Positions 10,764 through 23,462 of a DNA stretch of 64,000 nt are shown here, one piece after another. Source of the stretch: Allium sativum (Eukaryota; Streptophyta; Magnoliopsida; Asparagales; Amaryllidaceae). The stretch covers positions 90,354,599 through 90,418,598 of the forward strand of contig CM060911.1 of the NCBI GenBank assembly GCA_030737875.1. Reading direction: 5' to 3'. The stretch's first letter is position 1; every line of letters begins with the position of its first letter. The notes beneath the pieces are model-generated. The model was not told the DNA's origin, searched no databases, and worked only from the letters and a program-made list of their open reading frames with translations. Both the position numbers and the translations under genes were made by a program.

Positions 10764-12989
10764 TGTAACGACTCGAACTTTTCGGTCTCCGAAGAGAAGA
10801 GAAAGAACGAATTATTTGAGAACACGACAAATCAGAACACAAACAAAAGAACATTTCATTGCTTATTACAACAATTTACATTAGAGTACAAGAATATACA
10901 GAGTTTGAAGAAATAATTTACATTTGATAAATATCAGAGATTTACAAATTACAATTCAGCGAAAAAATTATACAAAACACAACTGAAAGAGATACACGGA
11001 TATAGAGCTTTCCGAATATCATTCCAGCTGTAAACCAGGATCCTGTGACTGCAAAACCAAAACACTAGCTGTCCGTATGGAAAATAGAGGCACCCAGATT
11101 TCTGGTCAAAACAATAAACTCCAGGTCAGTCATGTGACTGGTGTGAGAACTAAAACAGTTATTTAAAACTTTACTTTAAAAGAGAGTAAATCAAAGGACC
11201 ATGCCGTATAACAAGGAACAGGTTTCCTCCCAAGAATACTAGTGCATAGAATAAACAACGCAATGTTTTTTTGGAAAAATGAAGCTATTATAAGAGTCAT
11301 TTCCGATCACACAATGCAACGCACGCCGGAGGATAGAGTTTTACCTTATAATAGCCAAACATGCTTGGTATGTTTAAAACAAATCATTGTGATACTATTA
11401 TATTGTGAAGTGTATGAAAACAACTTCAAATATAAATGTATCGATTATAGATAGCATGGGTACCATATATCATGTCGCCAATACTTGGCTCTACAATCAA
11501 AAACGTAATTGTCACATATTAGAAGTTGAATTTCCATATGTGTACAAAGGCAAGGGATCGTCCTTACCGAATTCGAGACGCTCTAGCCCTCCCCTCAGGA
11601 TACAGCCGGAACTGCACCTAGGATCGTCAGGGCTGATCCACACTTACGTTAGTGGATTAAAATGCATGAACAATATGTTTCCCCGCCCTATGGATCGTAA
11701 GCTGGTCATATATCAACCATACCATCCATCGGCTCCCTAGAGACTCACATAACCGAAGCACCTCGCTATCCATCATCCACATAACTAAAACATCTGGGCG
11801 TGCAAAACCCAGACACCACTCATACCTAGAAGGAAACACATGTCCTCCCTGAGGTCCTCTCCCATTTCTGGTTCACACCGGGGTGTGAGGCACGCGAATT
11901 AACGCTATACACAAAGCTATGCTATATTAAAGTCGTGCGTTGATCATCAACAACAAGACTCTGCTTTTCAACAGAAGACTTGATCATTTGCATCTCAGCA
12001 TGCCACACAGGCAATTCACGCCATGTGACTGATGTCTATCGATATATAACCTCTAAGCTCGTACATCTCACAGAAGGGCTTTAAGCAAGAGAATAAATTC
12101 TCCGCCGCCAAACAGATATATATTTAATATAGATCAATCAACACAGAATAAAATACAATGTCAGACACACGCATCCATTTACAAGTTTGTTGTGGGTCTG
12201 AACAAAATCGGAGGCATCTTATTGCTCATCCCCTGTGTCCAATACAGGAGAGAGGTCCTCGCATATCTGGTCGATCTCCAAGTACGTCTGGACGATCACC
12301 ACTTATTACCTTGTCTTGGGTGTAGAGCCTAAACAAGACATCAATAATCATTCAAACGATGTGAAGACCTCCGGTCTTCAACCACCGTCTTCATCGTCGA
12401 CTTATCGTCGAATCAGTTATTCAGAATGGGTATAAACCCGGCCTTTCCGAATAACTCACGTATATAATAAACAAGTGCTATAAAAACACAACATACGCCG
12501 AATTCTGAATATTATTTTATTTAAATATTCATATCGTTTGGAAAATGTTCCCATTAAGTTTATCAAAGATAAATTCTTTAAATTTATTCTTTAGTTTTTC
12601 TTTGGATATCAACCCAAAGCAAATTAAGGTTTATCCAAACTAGTCGGGATTAGCGAACCTTACCGAAGTGATCATTTATTATATTTTCCCATCCCAACCT
12701 ATTCATCCCATAGAGTAAAACTGGTAATACTCCATATCTAATACCACGGTTTCATTGGTAAAATTAAATATCATTTCACGTCCAAATCTAATTAAAGATT
12801 TAACTATCGCCTGGAGCAAAACTGGTGATACTCCATTCTCGATCATTTCTTGGATTTGATAATTTTACTTATCAAATTCACATTTCAATCTAATTAAAGA
12901 TTCATTTAAACTCTACTTCAGTTTTAATTTCCAAAAATCATTACTCAATGATTTTCTTTAAAGATAAGAAATTAATCTTATCTTTAACT

Positions 12990-13502
12990 GGGTTAAAGAA
13001 CTAATGTCATTTAAAACACAGCTCATGATAAACCCAAAATCCCATTCCATTGAAAATGGAATCTTCACGGAAATCAGATCAGTATATATAATCGATTTAA
13101 ACTTCATATCCAACCGATTATATAAATGGAATAACGACAAAGCCTCTTAAATTCCATATACAGTAGTAGTCTTCCTCCATAGAAGTTCACTTCGATTATT
13201 ACCAAATTGAATTCCATTCCGTTCCAATTTATTTTTTTAAATTGGAAAACATTACTTTGGAAAATCCCACTAAATCTTAATAAAAAAAAATTATAAACTC
13301 CAAATCATATTTCACTGTAAATCGGGTTAAAGAACAAGTGTTATTTAAAACACAGTTCACAATAAACACAATTCACATTCCGTTTTCAATTCCAGTTAAA
13401 CACTAATTAATTGGAGATTCCAATAATCCTATTTAAAAGATTTTTTCTTTTCACCTGGGGTTTAAGAACAGTGTTATTGAAGAAACCGTCAATGACAAAC
13501 CC
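12990..13502. repeat. Dispersed GGGTTAA-AACCC hairpin repeats in LTR1
   Basis: Copies at 12990-13035, 13324-13368 and 13457-13502. The general form is GGGTTAAAGAACA, AGTGTT, short loop, AACACT, GTTCA and AAACCC, a long self-complementary unit of about 46 nt. The LTR2 counterparts are at 20821-21071. Confidence 0.65.
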
Positions 13503-14299
13503 AAAATCCTATTTGATATTAAATACAAGGCACTGAATAGAAAATATATCGGCTTATATTTAATATCAAATTCTGAAATCAACAAATATTGTATTAGAAT
13601 AACGATATATATATATATATATCTTTCAAATTCTTCCACAATATCCGTATAATCATGGAATCCAATATCGAAATATTCCGAAGATAATTTCGATTCAAAT
13701 CCATTCCAATTCATATATTGGAAATTCTGGTTATTTTTAAAACTATCTCAAATCCAATTTATTTAATTAAAAATATTGGATTTATACTTCTAGTTCATAA
13801 CTAGATCATTTCAATAAAAATATATTTCTATCTTTTCAAATATGGAATATTTCATCCCAATTCATTCCAAATCATTTATTATGATTTTACACAAATTATT
13901 GATATTTTTAATAATTTTATCAAGGCCCGTACAGTCGATTTCCATAAACGGTCATCGAACTGCACTTACAACGACATTTTTCAAATTTTATTTGGACATA
14001 ATTCCAAATCCAACGATTAGATTTCAGATCTCTTATATTCGTTGGAAAGCTCTTCTCGATACGAACCCAACGGTTCCGTTTTTAGGAGAATCCGACGGTC
14101 GGATCTCCCGTAATGTCAATTCGAAGTCAATGGTCGAATTGAACGAATTATATAAATCGTTTTAAATTCGTTTCAAAAGCAATTTCAACTTCCATTTCAA
14201 TTCAAATCAAAATTGAATTCTTCTTTATAAATTCGTTTTAAAATTCACTTCTATTCAATTCAAATTTCAATTCAATTTGAATTCATTTCAATTTGCTTC

Positions 14300-14715
14300 C
14301 AATTCAATTTGAATTCGTTTTCAATTCATTTCGAAATCGTTTTCAATTCAATTCAATTCATTTCGAAATCGTTTTCAATTCAATTCATTTCGGAATCGTT
14401 TTCAATTCATTTCATCTCGAAATCGTTTTCAATTCAATTCATTTCGAAATCGTTTTCAATTCAATTCATTTCGAAATCGTTTTCAATTCAATTCATTTCG
14501 AAATCGTTTTCAATTAAATTCATTTCGAAATCGTTTTCAATTCAATTCATTTCGAAATCGTTTTCAATTCAATTCATTTCGAAATCGTTTTCAATTCATT
14601 TCGAAATCGTTTTCAATTCAATTCATTTCGAAATCGTTTTCAATTCAATTCATTTCGAAATCGTTTTCAATTCATTTCATTTCGAAATCGTTTTCAATTC
14701 AATTCATTTCGAAAT
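14300..14715. repeat. 27-bp minisatellite, about 14 units
   Basis: The unit is TTCAATTCAATTCATTTC followed by GAAATCGTT (27 bp), with a few 22-bp units lacking one CAATT. Because 27 is divisible by three, the array gives long open frames of repeated FNSIHFEIV and ISKSFSIQF; these are repeat artefacts, not proteins. Confidence 0.95.
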
Positions 14716-15825
14716 ATTCGATTTCGAAATCACTTTTCAATATTCATTTTAAAATGAATAAAATCGATATAAATATCGTTCACGTCAAAATGGCGTCAAT
14801 CTAATCAACACGGCTTCATATATTGATATTTTCAAATATTCCATTTCGAATATTTCTATTTCAAACATTTCTATTTCTAAACTGGAATGAGGCCCAATCA
14901 ATTACCATATAAAATTAATTATATGGATTTTCATACAACACATGTATATAATAGCATTGAAAAATGATCAACCATCAACCAAAGTGCACTACACTGTATA
15001 AGCATCAAATAAAGATATCTAACGCTTATAACAGCATGTCAATCAATCGATCGACATATTTAATCAATCAGGATGAGTGAACTTCAAATTTCATCCCAAC
15101 ACCCGTGTGGGGTTTCAAACAACCAAACACAGATTTTATTCGTGCAGTTGGGCGATGTGTAAAATTTATCGTCCCAATCAATGTCATTCAAATAAGTGTA
15201 CATAAACAAACCGTCTGGTTTGTAAATGAATATTTATTTATTCACATTCACGTTAAAAATTATATTTTTAACGATAAAACATTTTATTCCAACTTATGAA
15301 TTTCTATTCAATTCATTTATTCAATAAAAATGATATTTTTATTTTTCTAACATATTTTAGAAAATTTCGGCGGCATAACGGCACGATACTAGAAACGGGA
15401 CAAGGCCTAGCCTAATCCCCGGTCTAGTGAAGGCCCACGCCATTCACACATCAATCATATCAATTTTATTATGCAAACCACAAAATTTGGAGTAAGAGTC
15501 TAACCTAGCCTTACTCCTTCGCCTTATAACGGCGCACGTCTAATCCTAACCAATTTATCGATTCGATTTTTTTTCACACCACAAACCACATTCAAACCAA
15601 TATCACAATCAATAACCAAACATCCAAACAAACAAGTCCATGGTCTGTGGACGATTGTGTCGGGTGCTACTAAACACCGTCTGCATCCTAGTATATATAT
15701 ATAACTAGAAAATAAATTTGAAAGGTGAGAAATTCTCACTGATAGCTATCCAAACATCTTGACTCTTCTTTGATAGAAATCTTCATTGTTTTCGCATCTT
15801 CGTCAGCTTCGTCGTCCGTAGCCAC

Positions 15826-16440
15826 TACATATATAAAAATCGAATTTTTACTTCGCTATTCAATATATAAAAATCCATTTTTCTATCGAAGTTCAATATA
15901 TAAAAATTCTATTTTTCTATCGAAGTTCAATATATAAAAATTATATTTTTATCACGCTATTTTCCACCTAAAGAATTCGCCTTTTCTAAAATAAAGATTT
16001 CACCTTTTCAAAAATAAAGATTTCACCTTTAAAAAGTCACCACTTTATTTCAACGTATATATTATAAAAATCAGATTTTTATTTCGCTACATATACCAAG
16101 ATGATATTTTTACATTCTTTATCCTATAAAGATTATATTTTTAATACTTTAAAAATATAAAAATCATATTTTTACTCTACTATTCAATATATAAAAATCG
16201 AATTTTTATTCTACTAAAAAATCATATCATTATATTTTGCTTTCTAAAACAAAATATAATTTTCTTTCAAAACACATGTATATTTTCTCCTTTCAAAACA
16301 ATGTTTCTTTTATATAGAAAATCCTCCTTTTGAAGCAATATATATCCATATATAATTTCTGATCTTCGTGACTCAAAATGTCATCTTTATATGATAAAAA
16401 TATCATTTTTATCATATTATAAAAATATAATCTTTTAACT
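15826..16440. repeat. Array of short AT palindromes (ATAAAAAT-ATTTTTAT)
   Basis: Repeated TATAAAAATCGAATTTTTA-type inverted repeats are spaced by roughly 25-60 bp and joined by TTCAATATA or CTATCGAAG linkers. The copy in LTR2 is at 23463-24065. Looser versions occur in the C LTR at 40360-41405. Confidence 0.7.
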
Positions 16441-16638
16441 TATAAAGTTTAAATCTTTTCAAAAGTTAGTTTTTAAACTTTTCAAAAATCAGTTTTTATT
16501 CTTTTCTTTTTTTTTTACATAATTCAGTTTTTTACTTTTACATAATAAAATAAAAAAAAACAGTGTTGTTTTTTTTTTCTAATTAACATCGGATAAAACT
16601 ATATAAATAAAATAAAGAAATAAAATAAAAATAAAATA

Positions 16639-16930
16639 ACTTACAGGGGGGTTTAGCGTCGGTCGTGGGGGGCTACTGGGGGTGTCGATGTTGGCGTGAG
16701 GCCTGGAGGGGGGTGGGGCTGTCGCGGCTTCAGGTGGCGGCGCTAGGGCTTCGAACGGGGAGGCAGGCGTCGATGTCTTTGGGGCTCGAATCGGGGAAAG
16801 GCGGTGGGCGGCGCTCGGAGTTCGAACGAGGTGGCGATGGCTTCGGGGCGTCGATCGCCCTCTTAGGTTTTTTTTTTTTTTATTTGCGGTTGTAATCGAA
16901 TGAACGGGGGGGGCAGTACGAAGGAAAAGG
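16639..16930 (-). other. GC-rich leader exon of LTR1 with GTAAGT donor
   Basis: On the minus strand a C-rich leader follows AT-rich promoter sequence and ends CCCCCCT then GTAAGT (16644-16639). Composition switches abruptly from GC-rich to AT-rich at the donor. It is probably an untranslated leader; I see no convincing start codon and frame. Confidence 0.55.
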
Positions 16931-17687
16931 GAGGGAATAGAGATTTTTTTTATTTTTATTTTTATTTAATTATTTAATTTAGCAAAAAGATTGACTTTTA
17001 CATACGACCTCGAAACGAGGCCCACCGCCTGTCGCCCATAACGTTTTACCCCCATTCCGAACACAATGGGATATGTATCGCAAGCTGATTTGATCGTTAC
17101 AATCAGTTTCCTTTTGAATTTTCATTTAAATCACTATATTGAATTTTAAACGCACATTTCAAATTACCGGGGTCACCTACTAACTAGAAAAATTCCATAA
17201 AAATATTTTCTAGCTTCGTATTGACGATACGGTCCTAACAAAACTAGTTTCGTCGAATTCTGAGGCCGTTTGAAAAATCGCCAATTTTAAGGGCCTGAAT
17301 TCCATAGCGACTATTCAGAATTTTCAACTGGACATATCTTATCATTTATAAAGTGAAATCTCAGTTTGTTAACTTCGTTGGAAAGATATTCACTATTAGA
17401 TTCCATTATTTTTGGTTTCACTAAAATCCGGATTGTTTTGCACCCGGTACATTCAATTGAAGTTCAAAATCGAATTATCGAACTACCGCGCCATTTTCAA
17501 TTCTATTTATAATTATATATAATTATTTATATTCTAACGACGACGCGTATAATATATACGTTCGAATTATATTCAAAATAAATTTCTCGTCGATATTATT
17601 TAAAATAATTCATTTTAAATATTCAAAATTCGCCAAAATTGCAAAAATAAAAATTTTAAACTGGCCCAGATTTTACGGGTTGTTACA

Positions 17688-17698
17688 ATCTCCCCCAC
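17688..17698 (-). other. Polypurine tract of element M
   Basis: On the minus strand it reads GTGGGGGAGAT immediately before the LTR start TGTAACAACCC. This is the expected plus-strand priming site. Confidence 0.85.
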
Positions 17699-17844
17699 TT
17701 AAAACTTTTCGTCCCCGAAAAGGAACAAAGTCGAAAGTAGTTTAATTAATTAACTCTACGCTCAATCTGGCTTCCATTCTCCAACTTTTCAGTTTCTGAG
17801 AATTTTCAAAATTTCAAAAATTTGGCTAACACCCTAAATTTTTG

Positions 17845-18069
17845 AAAAATTTCGCCATAACCTCCCCTGCACCGGGAGCATCGGGGAATTTCAAATAGCT
17901 TCCCCGGTCCTTCAGATCTCAAAAAGAAAAAGAAAAAGCCAAGCGGCTAGCCAATAGGCTCATAAAATCATCATCACCCAAACAAAACAGTAAATTATGT
18001 AGTAAACATGTACCTATTTGTCGGGCAAACAAATTTTATTCTCTGCTCTAGCCTCCTTGCTATGACCTG
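17845..18069 (-). other. Conserved non-coding block with acceptor-like site (in M interior)
   Basis: On the minus strand: TTGAACAG followed by GTCATAGC, a GCCCGACAAATAGGTACA motif, GCCGCTTGGC, a CTTTTT run, GACCGGGGAAGC, GATGCTCCCGGTGCAGGG and GTTATGGCGAAATTT. The same block is inside the LTR, not the interior, in G (28502-28286, 35506-35290) and C (41628-41836). Confidence 0.8.
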
Positions 18070-18577
18070 TTCAATGTAAGTATATGTATATGCAAACAAA
18101 TGCGACCAAATTTCAATACAATTCAATATTCGATTAAATTAGGCATAATGGTTCAAAATTAGCAAACAATTAAACAAACAACACAAACATCAATCAATTA
18201 GTGAATTAGAGTTTCAAATTCATAACTTTGATATATAGTCAAAAATCAGATTTTTGATGCCAAATCTCAACAATAGGCCCTATCTAATTTTGGTTCTCAC
18301 ACCAGTCAATAGGAAATATATAGAAATCTCACTTTCGTCACTCGAACATAAATTCTAATGATGGAGCTCCATCATCAAAATCATTTCCGGGCGATTAGAG
18401 TGTAATTCTATATCTATCCAGTATATTAAAATTTCGAATACACGTGGATCAGACGTATACGCAAAATCTATATATACTGGATTGTCCAAATCAATATAAA
18501 ATAAATAATCAAATACGAATGATTGATTTAAATTTTCAAAACAAAAATGTTTTCATTTTCAAAAATATATTCTTCAC

Positions 18578-18655
18578 ACTCGTTCTAGGATACTATTGAT
18601 CCCATCTCTAACGAGTCATTCTCATTGGATATTACTAATCCAATATCTGATGAAT
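18578..18655 (-). ncRNA. Two copies of the 38-39-nt two-stem hairpin (M)
   Basis: Read on the minus strand. Copy 1 at 18616-18578: outer stem ACTCGTT/AACGAGT, inner stem GGGAT/ATCCT, loop CAATAGT. Copy 2 at 18655-18618: outer stem ATTC-TCA type with a bulged T, inner stem TGGAT/ATCCA, loop TAGTAAT. The inner stems occupy the same offsets (13-17 and 25-29) as in the C and G copies. They lie about 50-130 nt past the primer site. Confidence 0.7.
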
Positions 18656-18704
18656 TCTTTCGTATGGTTCTAATGTATCTTGTTCTCTAGCTTTGTAAAC
18701 CAAA

Positions 18705-18716
18705 GCTCTGATACCA
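18705..18716 (-). other. Primer binding site of element M
   Basis: On the minus strand it reads TGGTATCAGAGC, complementary to the 3' end of initiator Met-tRNA, 4 nt from the LTR2 boundary. Confidence 0.9.
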
Positions 18717-20820
18717 ACTGTGAAAACCCGCAGCTTCCCCATAAAGGAAAGCGTCGGATAGTTCGAGAACAAACCACACCAGAACACATACAGAAGAACG
18801 TTTCATTGTATATTACAACAATGCATCAGATTACATGAATATACAGAGTATAAATGAATATTACACAGAAATATCAGAGATTTAAATTACATTTAAATAC
18901 ATATCAGCGGAAAATAATACAATACACAACTAGAAGAGATATACGGATACAAAGCTTTCCGGATATCGTTCCAGCTGTAAACCAGGATCCTGTGAATATA
19001 AATCTGCAAAACCAAAACTACTAGCTGCCCGTGTCAAAATAAGGGCACCCAGAGTTTAGGTTAAAACAATAAACTCCAGGTCAGTCATGGGACTGGTGTG
19101 AGAACTAAAACAGTAAATCTTTGTTTTTAAAGTTAGGTAAATCAAGGGACCACACCGTATAACACGGAACGGGTTTCCTCCCAAGAATACCAGTCCATAA
19201 AACCAACAGCGCAATGCTAAATAAAGAAAGATGAAGCTGTTATAAGACCCAGGTCCTATCACACAATGCAACGCAAGCCGGGGGATAGGGTTTTCCCTTA
19301 TAACAGCCAAAGAATGCTTGATACGTTTAAAACATATTATTTGATACTATTATAAGTGCATAGTGTATAAAACAACTTCAAATCATAAGTATCAATCATA
19401 GGCGGCATGAGCGCCCCATCCCACTATGTCGCCATATATAGGTTTACAATTAAAACCGCAAAGTCACGTAATTGGAAATTGGATTTCCATCTATGAACCG
19501 AGGCAAAAGATAGTCCTCACCGACTTCGAGACAATCTAGCCCATGTCTCAGGCAAGCGCGCAGGCAAGCCTTGGAGCGACAGGGCCGGTCCACCGATGTG
19601 GATTATTATGCCTGAACACTACGTCTCTCCGCCCTATGGGGCGTAAGTGAGCGAACAAATGACTCCATCGGACCCGGATCGTCCGATCAAACCGAGGCGC
19701 CTCGCAATAGCAACAACCACATAAGTCAAACTCGTCAGGGCGTGTAAAACCACTGACGCCACTTATAGCTAGAAAGAAACGCAAGTCCTCCCTGAGGTCC
19801 GTCTCCCGTTTTTGGTTCATACCGGGTGTGAAACTCGCGAATTCACGTTACACAAAGCTGTGCCACACAGGCTGTGCTTTGATCATCACCACAAGACTTT
19901 GCTTTTCAACAGAAGCCTCGATCTATTGCCACTTAGGCATGCCACACAGGCAATTCACTCCATGCGTTTGATATCCATCAATATATATTTAATAGAAATC
20001 AATCACACAGACTAAAATCCAATGTCAGACACACAGTCCATTTACAAGTCCGTTCTGGGTCTGAACGAAACCGGAGGCACCTAGTACCCCGCATATCCAT
20101 CGATCTCCAAGTACGTCTGGACGATCACCAACTGTTTCCATCTTCTTGGGTGTACAGCCCAATCAAGATCATCAGTTATCACCCAAACGACGTGAAGACT
20201 TCCGGTCTTCGACCATCGTCTTCATCTTCGACTTATCGTCGTATCAGTTATTCAGAATGGGATAAACCCGGTCTTTCCGAATAACTCGCGTATATTTTAA
20301 ATAAGTGTTACACAAACACAACATACGCCTCATTCCAATTCATTAGTCACTAACCGTAAATTAATCAAGAGAATAATTCCCCAAATATTAACCCCGAAGG
20401 CCGAAACCAACATCAGATCAATATCCAGAAAACCATTCTGCTTGGCCAACCTACAGTTAGTTTCTAAATTTCACATTCATAGGGAAATGTTCCCATTAAT
20501 TTTATCCAAGATAAATTCCTTGAATTTATTCTTTATTCTCTTTTTGAATCTCAATTCAAACTAGTCGGGATTAGCGAACCTTACCGAAGTAATCATTTAT
20601 TTTAATTTCCCAATCCCAACCTATTCATCCCATGAAGTAAAACTGGTAATACTTCATATCTAACACCACGGTGTTATCGGTAAATTCAATTACCACTTCA
20701 CGTTCAAATCTAATTAAAGATTTAACTATCGCCTGGAGCAAAACTGGTGATACTCCATTTTCGATCATTTCAATCTAATTAAAGATTCATTAAAACTCCA
20801 CTTAGTTTTAATCTTCGACT

Positions 20821-21071
20821 GGGTTAAAGAATCAGTGTCATTTAAAACACGGTTCACGATAAACCCAAAATCACATTCCATTAATTATCGGGTTAAAGAA
20901 CAAGTGTTATTTAAAACACTGTTCACGATAAACCCAAAAATCAATACCCATTCAATTCCAATTAAATATCATTTAATTGGTACACTTCATTAAATCTAAA
21001 TAAAAAGATTTAATCTTTTCTCAACTGAGTTCAAGAACAGTGTTAGTGAAGACACCATTCACGACAAACCC
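20821..21071. repeat. Hairpin repeats GGGTTAA-AACCC in LTR2
   Basis: Three units at 20821-20866, 20890-20935 and 21027-21071. The middle one is the best stem: GGGTT, GAACA, AGTGTT pair with AACACT, TGTTC and AACCC. Confidence 0.65.
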
Positions 21072-21957
21072 AAATCACATTCGATATTCAATACAAGGCT
21101 CTGAATAGAAAATATATCGGCTTATATTCAATATCAAATTCTACGACTAACAAATGTCGTATTGGAAATAACGATATAAATATATATCTTTCAAATTTCC
21201 ATAACAACACCTGTATAATCACGAATCCCAACATCGAAATATTCCGAAGACAATTTCGATTCAAATCCACTCCAATGCAATCATTGGAAATTTTGGTTAT
21301 TTTTAAAACCCCTTTCAAATTCAATTTATTTATTTAAAAATAAATAGAATTATCATTCTAGTTCAAAACTAGTTCATTTCGATAAAAATCTATTTTTATC
21401 TTTTCAAACATGAAGTTTTTCATCCCAAATCTTCACAAATCATTTCTTATGATTTTACACAAATTATTACTATTTTTAATAATTTTATCAAGGCCGGTAC
21501 AGTCGATTTCCATCAACGGACATCGAACTGCACTTACAGCGACCTTTTTCAAATTTGATTTGGACATAATTCCAAATCCAACCGTTAGATTTCAAATTTC
21601 TAACATTCTCTAGAAAGCTCTTTTCGATACGAACCCAACGGTTCCGGTTTTAGGAGAATCCGACGGTCGGATCTCCCGTAATGTCCGTTTGAAATAAATG
21701 GTCGAAATTCAAGAACTGCCGCGGCGCGGCGCGTTCTATTCAGGCCATTATATTATATATATAATATATATAATATATATTTCGTCGATTTCTATTTAAA
21801 ACGAATTATATAAATCGTTTTAAATTCGTTTCAAAAGCAATTTCAACTTCCATTTCAATTCATATCAAAATTGAATTCTTCTTTATAAATTCGTTTTAAA
21901 ATTCACTTCTATTCAATTCAAATTTCAATTCAATTTGAATTCATTTCAATTTGCTTC

Positions 21958-22350
21958 CAATTCAATTTGAATTCGTTTTCAATTCATTTCGAAATCGTTT
22001 TCAATTCAATTCAATTCATTTCGAAATCGTTTTCAATTCAATTCATTTCGGAATCGTTTTCAATTCATTTCATCTCGAAATCGTTTTCAATTCAATTCAT
22101 TTCGAAATCGTTTTCAATTCAATTCATTTCGAAATCGTTTTCAATTCAATTCATTTCGAAATCGTTTTCAATTCAATTCATTTCGAAATCGTTTTCAATT
22201 CAATACATTTCGAAATCGTTTTCAATTCAATTCATTTCGAAATCGTTTTCAGTTCAATTCATTTCGAAATCGTTTTCAGTTCAATTCATTTCGAAATCGT
22301 TTTCAATTCAATTCATTTCGAAATCGTTTTCAATTCAATTCATTTCGAAA
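21958..22350. repeat. 27-bp minisatellite in LTR2, about 13 units
   Basis: Same unit as in LTR1 (14300-14715), with about one unit difference and substitutions such as CAGTTCAATTC in place of CAATTCAATTC. The frames across it are repeat artefacts. Confidence 0.95.
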
Positions 22351-23462
22351 TATTCGATTTCGAAATCACTTTTCAATATTCATTTTAAAATGAATAAAAT
22401 CGATATAAATATCGTTCACGTCAAAATGGCGTCAATCTAATCAACACGGCTTCATATATTGATATTTTCAAATATTCCATTTCGAATATTTCTATTTCAA
22501 ATATTTCTATTTCTAAACTGGAATGAGGCCCAATCAATTACCATATAAAATTAATTATATGGATTTTCATACAACACATGTATATAATAGCATTGAAAAA
22601 TGATCAACCATCAACCAAAGTGCACTACACTGTATAAGCATCAAATAAAGATATCTAACGCTTATAACAGCATGTCAATCAATCGATCGACATATTTAAT
22701 CAATCAGGATGAGTGAACTTCAAATTTCATCCCAACACCCGTATGGGGTTTCAAACAACCAAACACATATTTTATTCGTGCAGTTGGGCGATGTGTAAAA
22801 TTTATCGTCCCAATCAATGTCATTCAAATAAGTGTACATAAACAAACCGTCTGGTTTGTAAATGAATATTTATTTATTCACATTCACGTTAAAAATTATA
22901 TTTTTAACGATAAAACATTTTATTCCAACTTATGAATTTCTATTCAATTCATTTATTCAATAAAAATGATATTTTTATTTTTCTAACATATTTTAGAAAA
23001 TTTCGGCGGCATAACGGCACGATACTAGAAACGGGACAAGGCCTAGCCTAATCCCCGGTCTAGTGAAGGCCCACGCCATTCACACATCAATCATATCAAT
23101 TTTATTATGCAAACCACAAAATTTGGAGTAAGAGTCTAACCTAGCCTTACTCCTTCGCCTTATAACGGCGCACGTCTAATCCTAACCAATTTATCGATTC
23201 GATTTTTTTTCACACCACAAACCACATTCAAACCAATATCACAATCAATAACCAAACATCCAAACAAACAAGTCCATGGTCTGTGGACGATTGTGTCGGG
23301 TGCTACTAAACACCGTCTGCATCCTACTATATATATATAACTAGAAAATAAATTTGAAAGGTGAGAAATTCTCACCGATAGCTATCCAAACATCTTGACT
23401 CTTCTTTGATAGAAATCTTCATTGTTTTCGCATCTTCGTCAGCTTCGTCGTCCGTAGCCACT

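Larger units (their letters stand above)
10764..17687 (-). mobile_element. LTR1 of element M (6.9 kb)
   Basis: On the plus strand it begins TGTAACGACTCG and ends ACGGGTTGTTACA; read on the minus strand it is TGTAACAACCC to CGAGTCGTTACA. It contains, in minus order: the terminal GGACATA block (about 17500-17280), a GC-rich leader (16930-16645), a GTAAGT donor (16644-16639), an AT-rich stretch with palindromes, the 27-bp minisatellite, and a conserved region with CCACACAGGC motifs (about 12020-11870). It aligns almost base for base with LTR2 from about 14145 to 17687, but only moderately from 10764 to 14140. There is no coding capacity. The flanking 5 bp (ATGGG) do not match those after LTR2 (CTCTT). 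Confidence 0.85.
17688..18720 (-). mobile_element. Interior of element M (1.03 kb, no gag-pol)
   Basis: Read on the minus strand: the primer site (18716-18705), the hairpin repeats (18655-18578), AT-rich sequence, the conserved CT-rich block (18069-17845) preceded by a TTGAACAG acceptor-like site, then GGGGACGAAAAGTTTTAAG and the purine tract at LTR1. There is no protein-coding content, so the element is non-autonomous. The GGGGACGAA-purine-tract arrangement is that of Tekay/Del chromoviruses. Confidence 0.85.

Noticed and set aside
14293..14752. Long frames of repeated FNSIHFEIV and ISKSFSIQF as proteins (also 21951-22440)
   Set aside because: They are translations of the 27-bp minisatellite, open in more than one frame, with no start context or homology.
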